Shown here: positions 17,166 to 28,153 of the stretch, in pieces
Position numbering within the stretch: position 1 is the stretch's first letter
Layout: every line of letters starts with the position of its first letter
Assembly: GCA_014647935.1 (NCBI GenBank)
Contig: BMQD01000007.1
Location: 1 to 64,000 of the forward strand
DNA: 64,000 nt
From: Planomonospora parontospora
GTDB lineage: Bacteria > Actinomycetota > Actinomycetes > Streptosporangiales > Streptosporangiaceae
Direction of reading: 5' to 3'
Position numbers and translations under genes: made by a program
Notes under the pieces: model-generated
Told to the model about the DNA's origin: nothing
The model's database searches: none
Seen by the model: only the letters and a program-made list of their open reading frames with translations

Positions 17166-17300
17166 TAGGGGGGGAGTATCCCTTCGTGACAGTCTCGTCA
17201 TCACGGTGCCGCCTCGATCCACGAGGCCCCCGGGGCTGTCGGTCCACGCGTGATCTGCAGATGCGATCCGTGCCGGGCGGGAGAGACCTCCGGCATTCAG
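17166..17300 (+). promoter_or_regulatory. yybP-ykoY-type manganese riboswitch
   Basis: The terC leader contains both conserved loop elements of this class, in the right order and distance: GGGGAGTA at 17171-17178 and AGACCT at 17284-17289. Paired segments lie between them (e.g. CGTGA...TCACG around 17185-17215 and CCTCG...CGAGG around 17212-17226). These loops form the Mn2+ site in known structures, and terC-family genes are classical targets. No covariance search could be run. Confidence 0.72.
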
Positions 17301-17328
17301 CCATGCGCGCCGGAGGGTTAACAAGAAC

Positions 17329-18321
17329 ATGACTGTACCCACGTGGGCCTGGATCGCCGTGATCGGCGGTCTTCTCCTGGTCCTCGCCTTCGACCTGTGG
17401 ATCGTCGACCGGGGCGAGCCCCGGGAGTTCTCCATGCGGCAGGCGAGTTTCTGGGTCGGCTTCTACGTCACCCTCGCCGCCGTCTTCGGCGTCGTCCTGT
17501 GGATCTTCGCGGGGCCCACGCCCGCAGGGGAGTTCTTCGCCGGCTACCTCACCGAGTACAGCCTGAGCATCGACAACCTCTTCGTCTTCTACATCATCAT
17601 GACCCGCTTCGCGGTGCCCAAGATCCACCAGCACAAGGTGCTGCTGGTCGGCATCCTGCTGGCGCTGGTCATGCGCGGCATCTTCATCGCAGTCGGCGCC
17701 GCCGCCCTGCAGAACTTCGGCTGGCTGTTCTACATCTTCGGCCTCTTCCTCCTCTACACCGCAGTCCAGCTGGTCCGCCAGCACGGCCACGATGACGAGG
17801 AGTTCACCGAGAACGCGGTCCTGCGCTGGGCCCGCCGGGCGCTGCCGCACACCGACGACTACGTGGGCTCGAAGGTCTTCGTCAGGATCGACGGCAAGCG
17901 CCTGGTCACCCCGATGCTGATCGTCATGATCGCTATCGGCACGACCGACCTGCTGTTCGCGCTCGACTCCATCCCGGCGATCTTCGGTCTCACCACCGAC
18001 GCGTTCATCGTCTTCACTGCCAACGCGTTCGCGCTGATGGGGCTGCGCCAGCTCTACTTCCTGCTGGGCGGCCTGCTGCAGCGGCTGGTCTACCTCAGCT
18101 ACGGCCTGGCGTTCATCCTCGGGTTCATCGGGGTTAAGCTGATTCTTGAGGCGCTGCACTCCAGCGGCGTCTCGTGGGCACCCGAGGTGCCGATCTGGAT
18201 GTCGCTGTCGGTCATCGGCGTCACCATGGTGATCACCACCGTGGCCAGCCTGGCCAAGTCGCGGCGTGATGTGCGCAAGGGCAACCAAATCGCCACCTCT
18301 GCGGAGAGCAAGCAGGTCTAG
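17329..18321 (+). CDS. TerC family integral membrane protein (putative Mn2+ exporter)
   Basis: A 330-residue protein with about nine transmembrane helices. Typical TerC/Alx motifs are EYSLSIDNLFVFYIIMTRFAVP and GTTDLLFALDSIPAIFGLTTDAFIVFTANAFALMGLRQLYFLL, whose acidic residues in the membrane (DN, DS) are conserved. Bacterial Alx/TerC proteins are linked to manganese export and exoenzyme metallation. The manganese-type riboswitch upstream supports that over the older tellurite label. GGAGGG lies 11 nt before ATG 17329. Confidence 0.9.
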   Translation: MTVPTWAWIAVIGGLLLVLAFDLWIVDRGEPREFSMRQASFWVGFYVTLAAVFGVVLWIFAGPTPAGEFFAGYLTEYSLSIDNLFVFYIIMTRFAVPKIHQHKVLLVGILLALVMRGIFIAVGAAALQNFGWLFYIFGLFLLYTAVQLVRQHGHDDEEFTENAVLRWARRALPHTDDYVGSKVFVRIDGKRLVTPMLIVMIAIGTTDLLFALDSIPAIFGLTTDAFIVFTANAFALMGLRQLYFLLGGLLQRLVYLSYGLAFILGFIGVKLILEALHSSGVSWAPEVPIWMSLSVIGVTMVITTVASLAKSRRDVRKGNQIATSAESKQV

Positions 18322-18449
18322 CGGATTGGTGCGGAAGGCGCTTTGCTTGTCTCGTCGCGCCGTAAAAGGGCTGAGAGATCGGTAGCATCCTCCCCCAGAG
18401 CGGGTAGACATACCGGTCTAACGCCGCAAGACATCACAAAAGGTTCCCT

Positions 18450-19097
18450 GTGTCCCACGATTCAGCAAGCCAACCGTCAGGCCGCATGCGGCTGGCGCGT
18501 GGCGTCTCTCCGTGGCTGCTCCCGACGGTGGCGGCCTCTGCCGTGACCTCGCTGCTCAGCCGCCGTGACAGGCGCTGGGCGCTGGCGGCGGTCCCGCTGA
18601 CCGCGCTCACCGGCGGCATGCTCTGGTTCTTCCGAGACCCGGAGCGCACGCCCGGTCCCGGGCGGATCCTGTCGCCCGCGGACGGCGTGGTGCAGAGCAT
18701 CGACCCGTGGCCGGACGGCCGCACCCGGGTGGCCATCTTCATGAGCCCGCTCAACGTGCACGTCAACCGCGCGCCGCTGGCCGGCACCGTCACCTCGGTG
18801 GAGCACGTGTCCGGCGGGTTCCTGCCCGCCTTCGACAAGGACAGCGACAAGAACGAGCGGGTCGTGTGGCACCTGGACACCGCGCTCGGCGACCTGGAGC
18901 TCGTCCAGATCGCGGGCGCGGTCGCGCGCCGCATCGTGCCCTACCTGGCGGCGGGAGCCAAGGTGGCCAGGGCCGAGCGCATCGGGCTGATCCGGTTCGG
19001 CTCGCGAGTGGACGTCTATCTCCCCGAGGGGATCGCTCCCGCGGTCTCCGTCGGGCAGAAGACCGTCGCAGGGGTGACCGGCCTTGACCGCGGCTGA
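18450..19097 (+). CDS. psd: Phosphatidylserine decarboxylase (small type)
   Basis: A 215-residue proenzyme converting phosphatidylserine to phosphatidylethanolamine. The N-terminus has two hydrophobic stretches (LLPTVAASAVTSLL; AVPLTALTGGMLWFF). Conserved blocks include FFRDPERTPGPGRILSPADGVVQSI and FMSPLNVHVNR. The autocleavage site is in IRFGSRVDVYLPEG, where the Ser after Gly would become the pyruvoyl group. The start is GTG 18450. It overlaps pssA, forming a two-gene PE-synthesis operon. Confidence 0.93.
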   Translation: MSHDSASQPSGRMRLARGVSPWLLPTVAASAVTSLLSRRDRRWALAAVPLTALTGGMLWFFRDPERTPGPGRILSPADGVVQSIDPWPDGRTRVAIFMSPLNVHVNRAPLAGTVTSVEHVSGGFLPAFDKDSDKNERVVWHLDTALGDLELVQIAGAVARRIVPYLAAGAKVARAERIGLIRFGSRVDVYLPEGIAPAVSVGQKTVAGVTGLDRG

Positions 19098-19914
19098 CGC
19101 GGGCTGGTCGATGGGCGGGGCGGACGACGAGCCCCAGGGCCCCGTCGGCAAGGCGTTCCGGCTCTCGGCGGCGGACTCGCTCTCGCTGGGCAACGCGCTC
19201 TGCGGCTTCCTCGCCGTCTGTGTGCTCGCCTGGTCGGCGATCACCTCCCTGCAGCAGACCAGCAAGTTCGAGGCCAACCCGCAGTTCTTCGGCACCGCGG
19301 TGGTGCTGCTGCTGCTCGGCGCCACCTGCGACCTGTTCGACGGCCTGGTGGCCCGGCGGTTCCGCGCCTCGGCGATGGGCGCCGAGCTCGACAACCTCGC
19401 GGATGTGATCAGTTTCGGCTTCGCCCCCGCGTTCATGGTGGTCATCTGGGGCGGGTTCAACCCGCGGGTGCCGTTCCTGATGGTGATGGCCGCCGCGGCG
19501 TCGGTGCTGCTGGCCGGTGTCATCCGGCTCGCGCGCTTCGCCTGCGTGAAGACCAAGAGCGGCGACTTCATGGGCCTGCCCATCCCGATGGGCGCGATGA
19601 CCGTGATCGCGATCGTGCTGCTCTTCGAGCCGTCGGTCGGGGCCGTGCTGCCGATCTTCGGCATCGCCTACCTCATGGTGAGCCGGATCGAGTACCCCAA
19701 GCCCAAGGGGAACGTGGCGGCCGTGGTGCTCGCCTGGATGATGATCAACGTCGCCTGCCTGACCATCTGGGCCGCGGGGCTGGCCGGAGGCGACACCCTC
19801 ATCAAGGTCGGCGCCGTCATGCAGATAACGATCGTGGCGGCCATCCCGCTGCGCATCCTGATGTTCAAGCGGGAGCAGCGCAAGGAGCGCAAGGAGTCCG
19901 AGCGCGTCGGCTGA
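19084..19914 (+). CDS. pssA: CDP-diacylglycerol-serine O-phosphatidyltransferase
   Basis: A 276-residue (or 267-residue) membrane enzyme making phosphatidylserine, the substrate of the neighbouring Psd. The CDP-alcohol phosphatidyltransferase signature is complete: DLFDGLVARRFRASAMGAELDNLAD contains the D-G-x2-A-R-x8-G-x3-D-x3-D pattern. About seven transmembrane helices. TTG 19084 lies inside the psd 3' end with AGGGGTG upstream; ATG 19111 is an alternative that avoids the overlap. The C-terminus is basic (REQRKERKESERVG). Confidence 0.93.
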   Translation: MTAADAGWSMGGADDEPQGPVGKAFRLSAADSLSLGNALCGFLAVCVLAWSAITSLQQTSKFEANPQFFGTAVVLLLLGATCDLFDGLVARRFRASAMGAELDNLADVISFGFAPAFMVVIWGGFNPRVPFLMVMAAAASVLLAGVIRLARFACVKTKSGDFMGLPIPMGAMTVIAIVLLFEPSVGAVLPIFGIAYLMVSRIEYPKPKGNVAAVVLAWMMINVACLTIWAAGLAGGDTLIKVGAVMQITIVAAIPLRILMFKREQRKERKESERVG

Positions 19915-19922
19915 CGCGCCGG

Positions 19923-19952
19923 CCGGTCCCGCGGCGCGCGCCGCGGGACCGG
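19923..19952. terminator. 30-nt perfect palindrome between convergent genes
   Basis: A perfect 15-bp-arm palindrome made only of G and C plus two A/T pairs, 9 nt after the pssA stop and before the MBL gene end. Probable bidirectional terminator. Confidence 0.7.
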
Positions 19953-20001
19953 ACCGCTCGTCCTCCGTCCGGCCCCGCAGGCCGGGGGCGGGGTGGGTGC
20001 C

Positions 20002-20643
20002 CTACCAGCCGCGCTCGCGCCACTCCGGCAGGGAGGGACGCTCGGCGCCGAGCGTGGTGTCCCTGCCGTGGCCCGGGTAGACCCAGGTCTCGTCCGGGAA
20101 GCGGTCGAAGATCCGCTCGGACACGTCCGTGAAGAGCTGCTCGAAGCGCTCCGGGTCCTTGTTGGTGTTGCCGACCCCGCCGGGGAAGAGCGAGTCGCCG
20201 GTGAACAGGTGCCCGTTGTAGTGCAGGGCGATCGAGCCGGGCGTGTGACCGCGCAGGTGGATGACCTCCATGCTGACCACGCCGACGGTGACCCCGTCGC
20301 CGTGCTCGACCGTCAGGGTCGCCGGGACCGGCAGCGCCGGGGCGTCCAGCGGGTGGGCGATCACCATGGCGCGCGTGGCCGCGGCCACCTCCTCCAGGGC
20401 CTGCCAGTGGTCACCGTGCTGGTGCGTGGTGACGATCTTGCTGATGGGCATGCCGCCGATGAGCTCCAGCAGCCGGTCGGCCTCGGCCGCGGCGTCGATC
20501 AGCAGGCCGTCGCCGGTGTCGTTGCAGCGCACCAGGTAGGCGTTGTTGTCGAACGGGCCCACGGCGAGCTTCGAGATCGTCAGGGCGGGCAGCTCCCGCA
20601 CGTCGGCGGGACCGCCCACGTGCACGTCGCCGGTGTAGGTCAC
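20002..20643 (-). CDS. MBL-fold hydrolase, glyoxalase II-like
   Basis: A 213-residue metallo-beta-lactamase-fold enzyme. Zinc motifs: THQHGDHWQ (HxHxDH), HLRGHTPGS, FTGDSLF, and the terminal YPGHGRDTT, as in hydroxyacylglutathione-hydrolase relatives and mycothiol-linked homologues. GTG 20643 has AGGAG upstream and overlaps the stop of the MDMPI gene by 4 nt, so the two are co-translated. The pairing suggests a mycothiol-dependent detoxification step, with the MBL enzyme hydrolysing a thioester or conjugate (inference). Confidence 0.88.
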   Translation of the reverse strand: MTYTGDVHVGGPADVRELPALTISKLAVGPFDNNAYLVRCNDTGDGLLIDAAAEADRLLELIGGMPISKIVTTHQHGDHWQALEEVAAATRAMVIAHPLDAPALPVPATLTVEHGDGVTVGVVSMEVIHLRGHTPGSIALHYNGHLFTGDSLFPGGVGNTNKDPERFEQLFTDVSERIFDRFPDETWVYPGHGRDTTLGAERPSLPEWRERGW

Positions 20644-21443
20644 GGGTACTCCTCGGGAGGCGTCCCGGGAAGGCCGGGAGGCGCGGTCAGGGCCATCCAC
20701 GGCGGCGGCGCGGGCACCGGCCCGGCCGAGGGCTGGTTGCCCGTGCTCCCCTCCGGCATCACCCTGAGCCCGCCCCCCTGCGTGCGGCCGGTGACCCAGC
20801 ACAGCAACGCCCACGGGTCGCCCTGGACCACCGGGCCGGAGCCCAGGTCGCGCCAGACCTGGTGGTGCAGGTAGTCGTCTATCGTCTCCTCCACCACGAT
20901 CTCGCTGACCGGGCTCTGCTCCCTGGGCCAACACACCATCGCGTCGTGCAGCTCCCGGCGCACGAACGCCTCGGGCCAGTCGGCCGCGGTGTAACCCGCG
21001 CCGAGGTCCACGTGGTGGACCTCCGTCTCGCGCAGCCGGCGGACCAGGACGTACCACGCCGGGTGCTCGGGCGGCCGGGTCCCGCTCACCATGGCGGACC
21101 AGGCTTCGGCGGGCAGGCCCCGGAAGGCGGCGGCCAGCCTCGCCGAGCTCTCCTCCAGGTCGGCGAGCTGCTCCTTGGCGGAGCGGGCGGCGCCCGCCTC
21201 GATCTCGGCCTCCCGGCTCTGCGGGTCGGGGTACTGCGGGGTCTCGACGCCCGTCCTGGCCCACTCGGTCAGGTTGACCAGGCTGTCGGCGTTGCGGGCG
21301 AGATGGGTGAGCAGATGGCCCCGGGTCCAGCCGGGAAGGCGGGAGGGCTGCGCGACGTCGGCGTCGGAGAAGGAGGCCGCGGTGCCGAGGAGGCGCTCCG
21401 TCGAGGCCGAGAGCTCGGCCTGAAGTTTCTCTAGCAGATCCAT
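20640..21443 (-). CDS. Maleylpyruvate isomerase family mycothiol-dependent enzyme
   Basis: A 267-residue DinB/MDMPI-fold protein. The N-terminal helical bundle contains LPGWTRGHLLTHLARNADSL with the metal-binding His, and ETEVHHVDLGAGY supplies the Glu/His of the metal site. The C-terminal MDMPI_C-like domain ends VQGDPWALLCWVTGR. Family members use mycothiol as cofactor or co-substrate; this one's substrate is unknown. The start is ATG 21443. The divergent 270-nt spacer to uvrA carries a GAACCGGTTC palindrome at 21512-21521 but no other clear element. Confidence 0.87.
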   Translation of the reverse strand: MDLLEKLQAELSASTERLLGTAASFSDADVAQPSRLPGWTRGHLLTHLARNADSLVNLTEWARTGVETPQYPDPQSREAEIEAGAARSAKEQLADLEESSARLAAAFRGLPAEAWSAMVSGTRPPEHPAWYVLVRRLRETEVHHVDLGAGYTAADWPEAFVRRELHDAMVCWPREQSPVSEIVVEETIDDYLHHQVWRDLGSGPVVQGDPWALLCWVTGRTQGGGLRVMPEGSTGNQPSAGPVPAPPPWMALTAPPGLPGTPPEEYP

Positions 21444-21713
21444 TCCCCTACTCCATCATTGCGGCGGCGGCCGCGCCAACATCCCCGGCGGCGCCATGCC
21501 CGGGCATAAAAGAACCGGTTCACGCGGTTGAAACGGGAAGCGGCCCGTCGGGCGCGGGCGGAGGCCGTACTCTGGGGCGAGCGGGGAGCCCCGGGTTCCG
21601 GGCGCCCGCGCCGGGAGACCGCCGGGCGAGATCGCCGGCGGGAAACTGTCGGACCCCGTCGCTAGTCTTCCCGCGACCGCTTCTCAACCCTCTACACCGA
21701 TGTCGGGACTGCT

Positions 21714-24554
<2,841 letters not shown>

Positions 24555-24618
24555 GAGCGCCTGCGGACCGCCGAGGACCCCGGGCCCCACTGGAGCCGCG
24601 GCTCCGGGTGCGGTGTCC

Positions 24619-24684
24619 GGGTGCGGGTGCGGGTGCGGGTGCGGGTGCGGGTGCGGGTGCGGGTGCGGGTGCGGGTGCGGGTGC
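24619..24684. repeat. Hexanucleotide microsatellite (GGGTGC) x11
   Basis: Eleven uninterrupted copies of GGGTGC in the uvrA-Rieske spacer (24555-24800). Imperfect copies flank it. No CDS spans it. Slippage-prone and G-rich on the plus strand. Confidence 0.95.
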
Positions 24685-24729
24685 GGGACGCGGTTCCCCT
24701 TCGCCGGACACCGTAAACCCGGATTCGGG

Positions 24730-24769
24730 ACCGGGCTCCTGCCTCAATACCCTTGAGGCGGAGCCCGGT
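24730..24769. terminator. Strong hairpin terminator downstream of uvrA
   Basis: Inverted repeat of about 17 bp per arm with a single bulged T and a 4-5 nt loop, 175 nt after the uvrA stop and 31 nt before the Rieske gene. Followed by GTTTGG. Likely ends the uvrA transcript after the hexamer repeat. Confidence 0.7.
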
Positions 24770-24800
24770 TTGGACGGGGGACGTTGCGAGAAGGGCCGCA

Positions 24801-25226
24801 ATGAGCAGCAGTGATGGTTCCGCCATGCCCACGCGCAGGCACGTGATCGGCGCCGCGGGGGCCGTGGCGTGCGGTGCGGCGCTCGCCGGCTGCGCCGCCG
24901 GGCCGCCCGGCCCGGCCGTGGTGCCGCCGGGCGTCAAGGGCCAGGTCGTCGCGAAGGTCGCCGACGTCCCGGTGGGCGGGGGCATGGTGCTCACCAAGTG
25001 GAAGATCGTGATCGCCCAGCCGACCGCGGGGGTGTTCAAGGCGTTCAGCGCGAGCTGCCCGCACCGGGGCTGCGCGGTCAGCCGCCCCGCCGAGGGCGTC
25101 ATCCGCTGCCCCTGTCACGGCAGCGAGTTCGACGCCGTCTCCGGAAAGTGCCTCAAGGGCCCGGCCGAGGCGCCCCTGGCCGAGTTCGCGCTGAGGGTCG
25201 AGGGCGACGGCATCGTCATGGTCTGA
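24801..25226 (+). CDS. Rieske [2Fe-2S] lipoprotein
   Basis: A 141-residue exported Rieske protein. The N-terminus has a twin-arginine-like RRHVIGAAGAVACGAALAGC ending in an LAGC lipobox, so a lipidated protein, possibly Tat-exported, is likely. The cluster ligands are CPHRGC and CPCHGSEF (two Cys, two His). Homologous ubiquitous actinomycete Rieske proteins are annotated as QcrA-like, but no cytochrome genes are nearby. The start is ATG 24801. It is paired with a second, similar Rieske gene 173 nt downstream. Confidence 0.9.
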   Translation: MSSSDGSAMPTRRHVIGAAGAVACGAALAGCAAGPPGPAVVPPGVKGQVVAKVADVPVGGGMVLTKWKIVIAQPTAGVFKAFSASCPHRGCAVSRPAEGVIRCPCHGSEFDAVSGKCLKGPAEAPLAEFALRVEGDGIVMV

Positions 25227-25399
25227 GACGGAGTCTCCGCAGGGCCGTGGCCAAGGTGTAAATCTTCACAGTCTCCTGATGCCCGGTACGGCATGCTGGC
25301 CCGCATCGGAGTGACGGCCGGGGACGGCCGGGGACGGCCATGGGCGCCCCCGGCCGGCCATGGGCGCGGATACGGATGCGGACCCCTGGGAGGGTGACC

Positions 25400-25879
25400 A
25401 TGACGGACACGACACGGCGTGCGGTGATGCTGGGTGCGGGAGGGGCGGGGCTCGCGGCGGTGCTGACCGCGTGCTCCGGCTACGGCGAGCCGACGGCGGA
25501 GGATGCGGGCTCCTCCAGCGCGGCCCCGTCGGCGGCCCCGTCAGTGGCGGAGACCGGCTCGGAGACGGCGGCCGGCTCCGGTGACTCCGCGGCGAACGCG
25601 CTGGCCAAGACCTCCGACATCCCCGTGGGCGGTGGCGAGGTGTTCAAGGACGCGAAGGTCGTCGTGACCCAGCCGAAGGCGGGGGAGTTCAAGTGCTTCA
25701 GCTCCGTCTGCACCCACCAGGGGTGCGACGTGGGCGGAGTCGAGGGGACCGACATCGTCTGCCCCTGCCACAACAGCAGGTTCAGCATCACCGACGGATC
25801 CGTCACCAACGGCCCCGCCAACAAGCCCCTGGAGGAGAAGGCCATCAAGGTCGACGGAGACTCGATCACGCTGGCCTGA
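25400..25879 (+). CDS. Rieske [2Fe-2S] lipoprotein (paralogue)
   Basis: A 159-residue Rieske protein. [23 protein letters not shown] leader combines twin-Arg and lipobox features. A Ser/Ala-rich linker follows, then the domain with CTHQGCDV and CPCHNSRFS ligands. It shares the DVPVGGG/IPVGGG-V[12 protein letters not shown] framework with the preceding protein, pointing to tandem duplication. ATG 25400 has GGGAGG 7 nt upstream. The 25227-25399 gap holds short GGACGGCC direct repeats and no gene. Redox partner unknown. Confidence 0.9.
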   Translation: MTDTTRRAVMLGAGGAGLAAVLTACSGYGEPTAEDAGSSSAAPSAAPSVAETGSETAAGSGDSAANALAKTSDIPVGGGEVFKDAKVVVTQPKAGEFKCFSSVCTHQGCDVGGVEGTDIVCPCHNSRFSITDGSVTNGPANKPLEEKAIKVDGDSITLA

Positions 25880-25984
25880 CCGGTGCGGTCCGCCGTACCG
25901 GTGTCCCCGGCGAGGGGCGGCCGGGGTGCCGGTGCGACGGGTCGCGGGCCCGGCGGGGCAGGACTCCCTGTCGGTGGGGCCCGA

Positions 25985-26000
25985 TAGGCTTCGGGACGTG
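25985..26000 (+). promoter_or_regulatory. -10 box positioned for a leaderless uvrC mRNA
   Basis: TAGGCT at 25985-25990 fits TANNNT, and the chosen GTG start begins 8 nt after it (25998), where transcription would begin. No Shine-Dalgarno precedes this GTG. The pattern fits leaderless translation, common in actinobacteria. Confidence 0.45.
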
Positions 26001-28037
26001 GCGAGATCTGTGCACGGTCCGGCGAGTTTCCGGCCGAAGCCGGGGTCGATCCCCGAGTCCCCGGGCGTCTACCGGTTCAGGGACGCCGGAGGCCGGGTCA
26101 TCTACGTGGGCAAGGCCAAGAGCCTGCGCCAGCGGCTCAACTCCTACTTCGCCGACTTCGCGGGACTGCACCCGCGCACCCAGACCATGCTCACGACAGC
26201 GGCCGGCGTCGACTGGACGGTCGTGGGCACCGAGGTCGAGGCGCTCCAGCTCGAATACTCCTGGATCAAGGAGTACGACCCGCGGTTCAACGTCAAGTAC
26301 CGCGACGACAAGTCCTACCCCTACCTCGCGGTCACGATGGGCGAGGAGTTCCCCCGCGTCCAGGTGCTGCGCGGCGCCAAGCGCAAGGGCACCCGCTACT
26401 TCGGCCCCTACTCCCACGCCTGGGCGATCAGGGAGACGGTCGACCTGCTGCTGCGGGTCTTCCCGATCCGGAGCTGCTCGTCGGGGGTGTTCCGGCGCGC
26501 GGCCCAGATCGGCCGGCCCTGCCTGCTGGGCTACATCGACAAGTGCTCGGCGCCGTGCGTCTCCAGGGTCACGGCCGCGGAGCACCGCGCGCTCGCCGAG
26601 GACTTCTGCGACTTCATGGCGGGCAACACCGGCCGGTTCATCAGGCGGCTGGAGGGCGAGATGCGCCAGGCCGCCGCCGAGGAGGAGTTCGAGCGGGCCG
26701 CCAGGCTCCGGGACGACGTCCAGGCGCTGCAGCGGGCGATGGAGAAGCAGGCCGTCGTGCTGGGCGAGAACATCGACTGCGACGTGGTCGCGCTGGCGGA
26801 CGATCCGCTGGAGGCGGCCGTCCAGGTGTTCTACGTCCGGGCGGGGCGTGTGCGGGGCCAGCGGGGCTGGGTGGTCGACAAGGTCGAGGAGACCGGCCCC
26901 GGCGAGCTGGTCGAGAACTTCCTGCTGCAGATGTACGGCGAGGCCGCTCCCGAGGCGCTGCCCCGGGAGGTGCTGGTGCCCGCCCTGCCGCCGGACGCCG
27001 GGGCGCTCGCCGAGCTGCTGAGCGAGCGGCGCGGGGCCCGGGTGGAGATCCGCGTCCCGCAGCGGGGCGACAAGAAGTCGCTGATGGAGACCGTCGAGCG
27101 CAACGCCAAGGAGTCCCTGAACCAGCACCGGATCAGGCGCGCCAGCGATCTGACGACGCGGAGCAGGGCGCTGCAGGAGGTCGCCGACGCGCTCGACCTG
27201 GACCAGGCGCCGCTGCGCATCGAGTGCTACGACGTCTCCCACCTGCAGGGCACCAACGTGGTGGCCTCGATGGTGGTGTTCGAGGACGGCCTGGCCAGAA
27301 AGAGCGAATACCGCAGGTTCTCCGTCCGCTCCACCGAGGGCGACGTCGCGTCCATCCACGAGGTGATCTCGCGCAGGTTCAAGCGCTACCTGGAGGAGCG
27401 CTCGGCCACCGGCGAGCTCGACCCCGGACCGGAGGCCGGGCCCGGTGACGGGCCGGACGCCGGAACGGGCGGAGGACCCGCCCTCCCCGCAGCCGCGGAC
27501 GGCGCCGGCACCGGGGCGCCCGCCGCTCCGGACGCCGGACCGGAGCCGGCGCCGGGCATCGACCCCGAGACGGGCCGGCCGCGGAGGTTCGCCTACCCGC
27601 CCAACCTGGTCGTGGTGGACGGCGGCCCGGCCCAGGCGGCGGCCGCCCAGCGGGCGCTCGACGAGCTCGGCGTGGACGACGTCGCGGTCTGCGGCCTGGC
27701 CAAGCGGCTGGAGGAGGTGTGGCTCCCCGGCGAGGACCTGCCGGTCATCCTGCCCCGGTCGAGCGAGGCCCTCTACCTGCTGCAGCGGGTCAGGGACGAG
27801 GCCCACCGGTTCGCCATCGCCTACCATCGGTCGAAGAGGTCGAAGAGCGTGCGGGAAAGCGCCCTGGACGAGGTCCCCGGGCTCGGTCCGGCGCGCAGGC
27901 AGGCTCTGATCAAGCATTTCGGATCGGTGAAACGGCTGCGGGAGGCGACCGCCGCCGAGATCCGCGAGGTTCCCGGGATCGGCCCTGCGACGGCTGAGGC
28001 GATCGTGTCGGCGTTGAAGGGGGAGAACCCAGCGTGA
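25998..28037 (+). CDS. uvrC: Excinuclease ABC subunit C
   Basis: A 679-residue dual-incision endonuclease. Domains in order: GIY-YIG nuclease ([27 protein letters not shown]), Cys region ([14 protein letters not shown]), UVR/UvrB-binding helices ([24 protein letters not shown]), RNase H-like domain ([33 protein letters not shown]), and tandem HhH at the C-terminus ([32 protein letters not shown]). A ~55-residue Gly/Pro/Ala insertion (around residues 475-530) lies inside the RNase H-like domain. GTG 25998 is preferred; the frame is open 24 codons further up without an RBS. Confidence 0.96.
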   Translation: MARSVHGPASFRPKPGSIPESPGVYRFRDAGGRVIYVGKAKSLRQRLNSYFADFAGLHPRTQTMLTTAAGVDWTVVGTEVEALQLEYSWIKEYDPRFNVKYRDDKSYPYLAVTMGEEFPRVQVLRGAKRKGTRYFGPYSHAWAIRETVDLLLRVFPIRSCSSGVFRRAAQIGRPCLLGYIDKCSAPCVSRVTAAEHRALAEDFCDFMAGNTGRFIRRLEGEMRQAAAEEEFERAARLRDDVQALQRAMEKQAVVLGENIDCDVVALADDPLEAAVQVFYVRAGRVRGQRGWVVDKVEETGPGELVENFLLQMYGEAAPEALPREVLVPALPPDAGALAELLSERRGARVEIRVPQRGDKKSLMETVERNAKESLNQHRIRRASDLTTRSRALQEVADALDLDQAPLRIECYDVSHLQGTNVVASMVVFEDGLARKSEYRRFSVRSTEGDVASIHEVISRRFKRYLEERSATGELDPGPEAGPGDGPDAGTGGGPALPAAADGAGTGAPAAPDAGPEPAPGIDPETGRPRRFAYPPNLVVVDGGPAQAAAAQRALDELGVDDVAVCGLAKRLEEVWLPGEDLPVILPRSSEALYLLQRVRDEAHRFAIAYHRSKRSKSVRESALDEVPGLGPARRQALIKHFGSVKRLREATAAEIREVPGIGPATAEAIVSALKGENPA

Positions 28038-28149
28038 GAGCGGACCACGGGCGCGGCGGTGTCGTTCACGCGGCCGGCGGAGGAGGGCACGTGAACGAGC
28101 GAGCCATGGGCGCGGCGGTGTCGCGCCCGCGGCCGGCGGAGGAGGACGC
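28034..28149 (+). repeat. Tandem duplication of an RBS/start module before rapZ
   Basis: Two direct copies (28034-28090 and 28091-28149) share about 40 of 57 bases, including GGGCGCGGCGGTGTCG and GCGGCCGGCGGAGGAGG. Each begins with GTGA and ends just before the next GTG. Confidence 0.8.
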
Positions 28150-28153
28150 GTGA
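28034..28153 (+). CDS. 39-codon ORF bridging uvrC and rapZ
   Basis: GTG 28034 overlaps the uvrC stop (GTGA) and its TGA at 28151-28153 overlaps the rapZ GTG at 28150 (GTGA), so the ORF exactly spans the spacer. It contains two tandem copies (57 and 59 nt) of a unit including GTG-GGCGCGGCGGTGTCG-GGCCGGCGGAGGAGG, each ending in a GGAGGAGG ribosome-binding site. The predicted peptide is Arg/Gly/Ala-rich with no recognised homologue. It may serve only to carry ribosomes into rapZ. Confidence 0.4.
   Translation: MRADHGRGGVVHAAGGGGHVNERAMGAAVSRPRPAEEDA

Noticed and set aside
18371-18376. CTGAGA in the psd leader, suggestive of a TPP riboswitch
   Set aside because: The second conserved THI element (ACCTGAT region) and the flanking stems are missing, and psd is not a thiamine gene.
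21512-21521. GAACCGGTTC palindrome upstream of uvrA as a LexA box
   Set aside because: Spacer between GAAC and GTTC is 2 nt, not 4, and flanking bases do not fit the actinobacterial SOS box.
24619-24684. GGGTGC repeats as a CRISPR array
   Set aside because: Contiguous 6-bp units without spacers; a simple microsatellite.
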